A stretch of DNA of 8,952 nt from Bacteroidales bacterium (GTDB lineage Bacteria; Bacteroidota; Bacteroidia; Bacteroidales; JAADGE01): positions 1 to 8,952 of the forward strand of contig JAOZMN010000102.1 of assembly GCA_029934265.1 (NCBI GenBank), given 5' to 3'. Within the stretch, counting starts at the first letter, position 1. Every line of letters starts with the position of its first letter. The position numbers and the translations under genes were made by a program. Below the pieces are notes generated by a model, which searched no databases, was not told the DNA's origin, and was given only the letters and a program-made list of their open reading frames with translations. Shown here one piece after another: positions 6,780 to 8,952 of this stretch.

Positions 6780-7920
6780 TTTTCATAATATCACTACCAA
6801 GAAGTGGTTCTACAATGTTACAACATATTCTTGGAGCACATTCCGAAATGGTAGCAACTGCTGAACCATGGATACTGTTTCCTGCATCTATGTCTTTAAA
6901 GGAAGACACAATAACTGCACCATATAATCATGAAATATGTAGAATTGCATTAAATGACTTTCTTGGACAATTAAAAAATAAAGAACAAGAATATTATAAT
7001 GCTGTAAGAAAAATGGCAACTCATTTATATGATACTTTTTTAAAAGAAAAAGAAAAAAATATTTTTATAGATAAAACAAGCAGATATTATTTAATATTAC
7101 CTGAATTAATGAGGATTTTTCCTGATGCTAAATTTATTTTTATTGTAAGAAATCCATTGGCAATATTTAGTTCATTTATTACAAGTATGGTCGGAAATAA
7201 TATTGAAGGTTTAGGTGATGTGAATATAAGAAATGATTTGCTTTTTGGGTATAAACTATTATATGAAGGATACAAAACCAATAAAAAAAACAGCATAATT
7301 GTAAGGTATGAGGATATTATTAAAAATCCTGAAATAGAAATAGAAAGTATCTGTAAATATATTGGAGTAAAGTTTGAAAAAACAATGTTAGATTATAAAG
7401 CAAAAATAGGAATCTTACAAGGTAAACTTGTAGATACTAAAAGTATTCATAAACATGATAGACCTGTAAATAAATATATTGATGCTTGGAAAAATAATTT
7501 AAAAACAAAACAAAATAAAATATTAGTAAAAGGATTTATAGAAAATATCGGTAAAGATTTAGTTAAAAAAACAGGCTATTCTTTTAATGAATTTAACGAA
7601 TTTGTTAAAGATATTAATATTAAAGACCAAAAATCATTAAAATATGTACAATGGAATGATTTATTGACACATCCAAATAACAGAACAATTTTAATACAAA
7701 ACAAATTGTATATAACAAAAATGATTAATAATAAACAGTATAAGTCATTAATATTTTTTTTCATTAAACACCCACGTTCTTTTTTGAGAATATGTAAATT
7801 TATTATTAAAAAATAATATGATAAAATATTTATTAAAACTTTTTATTCCCCCTGTATTTATTAAAATAGCTAAACGTTTAGAAAAGGGAAAAAAAGCAAC
7901 AACAATTACTGAAAAAAAAT
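6121..7920. other. Low-CpG compositional island spanning wzt 3' end, sulfotransferase and start of methyltransferase
   Basis: Hand count gives 10 CpG in these 1800 bases, against 31 in the 607 bases before (5514-6120) and 25 in the 1032 bases after (7921-8952). CCGG occurs six times in 5514-6120, not once here, and again at 7921. Both edges lie inside reading frames that remain open, at about codon 203 of wzt and codon 34 of the TIGR04325-like gene. The first ~80 bases after the left edge are instead G-rich (GGTGGTGGGAGG near 6161), unlike both sides. No transposase, terminal repeats or attachment site is visible at either edge, so homologous recombination between related glycan loci is the simplest explanation (inference). 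Confidence 0.7.
6761..7816 (+). CDS. Sulfotransferase family protein (PAPS-dependent), likely glycan-modifying
   Basis: This encodes 351 residues. The 5'-phosphosulfate-binding loop is seen as SLPRSGSTMLQ at 11-21, directly after the first strand KIVFII. The 3'-phosphate-binding motif is seen as FIFIVRNPLAIFSSF at 125-139, with R130 and S137/S138. IDKTSRYY (103-110) and VRYEDIIKNPE (181-191) are also characteristic. Such enzymes transfer sulfate from PAPS to a hydroxyl group of a sugar or other acceptor in the cytoplasm. The location after wzt, overlapping it by 19 bases, and before methyltransferases suggests the acceptor is the exported polysaccharide. The gene lies wholly in the low-CpG island and is very A/T-rich in third positions. 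No membrane segment is evident. The acceptor cannot be read from sequence, and no PAPS synthesis genes are in the window. Confidence 0.88.
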   Translation: MGNNKIVFIISLPRSGSTMLQHILGAHSEMVATAEPWILFPASMSLKEDTITAPYNHEICRIALNDFLGQLKNKEQEYYNAVRKMATHLYDTFLKEKEKNIFIDKTSRYYLILPELMRIFPDAKFIFIVRNPLAIFSSFITSMVGNNIEGLGDVNIRNDLLFGYKLLYEGYKTNKKNSIIVRYEDIIKNPEIEIESICKYIGVKFEKTMLDYKAKIGILQGKLVDTKSIHKHDRPVNKYIDAWKNNLKTKQNKILVKGFIENIGKDLVKKTGYSFNEFNEFVKDINIKDQKSLKYVQWNDLLTHPNNRTILIQNKLYITKMINNKQYKSLIFFFIKHPRSFLRICKFIIKK

Positions 7921-8663
7921 CCGGCTGGTTCGGTAATTACAAAACATGGCAAGAAGCTAAAGCAGACTGCACAGGCTACGATACTGATAATATTTTACAA
8001 AAAGTAAGAACATCACTTCTAAAAGTGAAAAACGGCGAGGCAGTTTACGAAAGAGATTCCGTTATTTTTGAAAAAAAAGAATATTCCGAAGAGTTATTGA
8101 AAGGTTTACTTAAAATCGCAAGCGAAAATAACTATAAACTTAATGTATTAGATTTTGGGGGTTCACTCGGAAGTACATATTATCAAAACAAAGATTTTCT
8201 GGAGCATTTAAAAGGATTTTCATGGAATATTGTTGAACAAGAAAATTTTGTAAAAGAAGGAAAACGAACTTTTAAAGATGATACATTAAATTTTTATTAT
8301 AATATTGATAATTGTATAAAAGACAAAAAAATAAATGTATTACTTTTGTCAAACACATTGCAATATGTCGAAAACCCATACGAATTATTACAAAATATAT
8401 TAAAATACAATTTTGAATATATCATTTTTGAAACAACTGCTTTTACAGAAGACAAATTTGAAAAACTTACAATACAAATAGTCCCGCAAGAGATATATAA
8501 AGCAAGCTACCCTGCATGGTTTTTAAACGAGGCAAAATTTCTTAATTTTATGAAAAAAGAATACACTTTAATCAAAAGTTTCGATTCGTTTCATACAAAA
8601 CCAATAATATTGCAAGATAAAAAAGCATACTGGGAAGGGTTTATTTTTAAAATAAAAAATTAA
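7818..8663 (+). CDS. Putative SAM-dependent methyltransferase, TIGR04325-like
   Basis: The product has 281 residues. It matches my memory of the TIGR04325 putative methyltransferases found in O-antigen and capsule loci: a hydrophobic N-terminal stretch (IKYLLKLFIPPVFIKIAKRL), the hallmark GWFGNYKTWQEA at 36-47, and a Rossmann SAM-binding loop LDFGGSLGSTY at 111-121. The acidic strand end VEQE is at 139-142 and LLLSNTLQYVENPYELL at 175-191. It probably methylates a sugar or a modification on the surface glycan, but substrate and activity are not established from sequence. The ATG starts one base after the sulfotransferase stop, and its TAA shares one base with the next ATG. The first ~100 bases have the low-CpG composition of the upstream island, and the resident composition resumes at 7921, so the gene itself may be a recombination product. 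Confidence 0.8.
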   Translation: MIKYLLKLFIPPVFIKIAKRLEKGKKATTITEKKSGWFGNYKTWQEAKADCTGYDTDNILQKVRTSLLKVKNGEAVYERDSVIFEKKEYSEELLKGLLKIASENNYKLNVLDFGGSLGSTYYQNKDFLEHLKGFSWNIVEQENFVKEGKRTFKDDTLNFYYNIDNCIKDKKINVLLLSNTLQYVENPYELLQNILKYNFEYIIFETTAFTEDKFEKLTIQIVPQEIYKASYPAWFLNEAKFLNFMKKEYTLIKSFDSFHTKPIILQDKKAYWEGFIFKIKN

Positions 8664-8952
8664 TGAAATTACTAAATATTGGTTGCGGAAACAAATTTAT
8701 TTGTTCCGATAATTGGACAAATATAGACATAAATGCAAACCATAAATGCGTTATTAACCATAATATTGTAGCAGGTTTGCCTTTTGAAAATGAAAGTTTT
8801 GACGTAGTTTATCATTCCAATATTTTAGAACATCTGCATAAAAAAGAAGCAAAATATTTTATCAAAGAATGTTATCGAGTTTTAAAAAAAAACGGAATAA
8901 TAAGAATTGTAGTTCCCGACTTGGAAGAACTTGTAAAACAATATCTTGAAAT
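8663..8952 (+). CDS. Class I SAM-dependent methyltransferase, 5' part (runs off window)
   Basis: The ATG at 8663 overlaps the previous stop by one base (TAATG). The frame stays open to the window end, giving 96 complete codons and two further bases. Motif I is at the very N-terminus (LLNIGCGNKF at 3-12), followed by NWTNIDI near 17-23, then LPFENESFDVVYHSNILEHL and the post-motif FIKECYRVLKKNGIIRIVVPDLEEL. This is the usual layout of the Methyltransf_11-like proteins common in Bacteroidota polysaccharide loci, which are often about 180-250 residues long. A run of nine A occurs at 8884-8892. The substrate is probably a sugar of the exported glycan, inferred from context only. Confidence 0.88.
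   Translation, partial: MKLLNIGCGNKFICSDNWTNIDINANHKCVINHNIVAGLPFENESFDVVYHSNILEHLHKKEAKYFIKECYRVLKKNGIIRIVVPDLEELVKQYLE

Noticed and set aside
6100..7950. Insertion-sequence or integrative-element boundaries around the low-CpG island
   Set aside because: I found no transposase or integrase gene, no terminal inverted repeats and no direct-repeat target sites, and both flanking reading frames are intact.
1..8952. CRISPR arrays, tRNA or rRNA genes
   Set aside because: No spaced direct repeats, cloverleaf-like sequence or rRNA-like sequence was seen in the window.

Overview
The window is AT-rich DNA from a member of the Bacteroidota. The strongest lineage evidence is a PorZ-type type IX secretion protein with a C-terminal sorting-like domain. 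The lack of clear Shine-Dalgarno sites and one good match to the Bacteroidota -7 promoter element (TAnnTTTG) agree with this. Order and genus cannot be fixed from the sequence. All supported genes lie on the + strand.

Layout. (1) 1-714: 3' part of a GT4-type glycosyltransferase, cut by the window edge. (2) 756-1328: rdgB, a house-cleaning nucleotide pyrophosphatase. (3) 1329-1587: a 259-base gap with an imperfect long hairpin (arms 1452-1466 and 1520-1534). (4) 1588-3888: porZ. (5) From a promoter near 3924, a tightly packed surface-glycan operon: wzm (ABC-2 permease), a small antitoxin-like gene and a PIN-domain toxin-like gene, wzt (ATPase with C-terminal substrate domain), a sulfotransferase, a TIGR04325-like methyltransferase, and the start of a second methyltransferase that runs off the window. 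Junctions from the antitoxin onward are overlaps or gaps of 0-1 base.

How the genes may work together. Wzm and Wzt would export a lipid-linked polysaccharide across the inner membrane. The sulfotransferase and methyltransferases would decorate it, and glycosyltransferases such as the one at the left edge would build it. PorZ acts in the type IX system that attaches cargo proteins to an anionic LPS, so its position beside a glycan exporter is suggestive but unproven.

Main observation. Base composition breaks sharply inside wzt (near 6121) and returns inside the TIGR04325-like gene (near 7920). By hand count there are 31 CpG in 5514-6120 (607 b), 10 in 6121-7920 (1800 b) and 25 in 7921-8952 (1032 b). 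CCGG occurs six times, then never, then again at exactly 7921. The stretch covers the C-terminal domain of Wzt plus the whole sulfotransferase. This fits a cassette swap that replaced the glycan-recognition domain of the exporter together with a glycan-modifying enzyme. A toxin-antitoxin-like pair between wzm and wzt is the second unusual feature.
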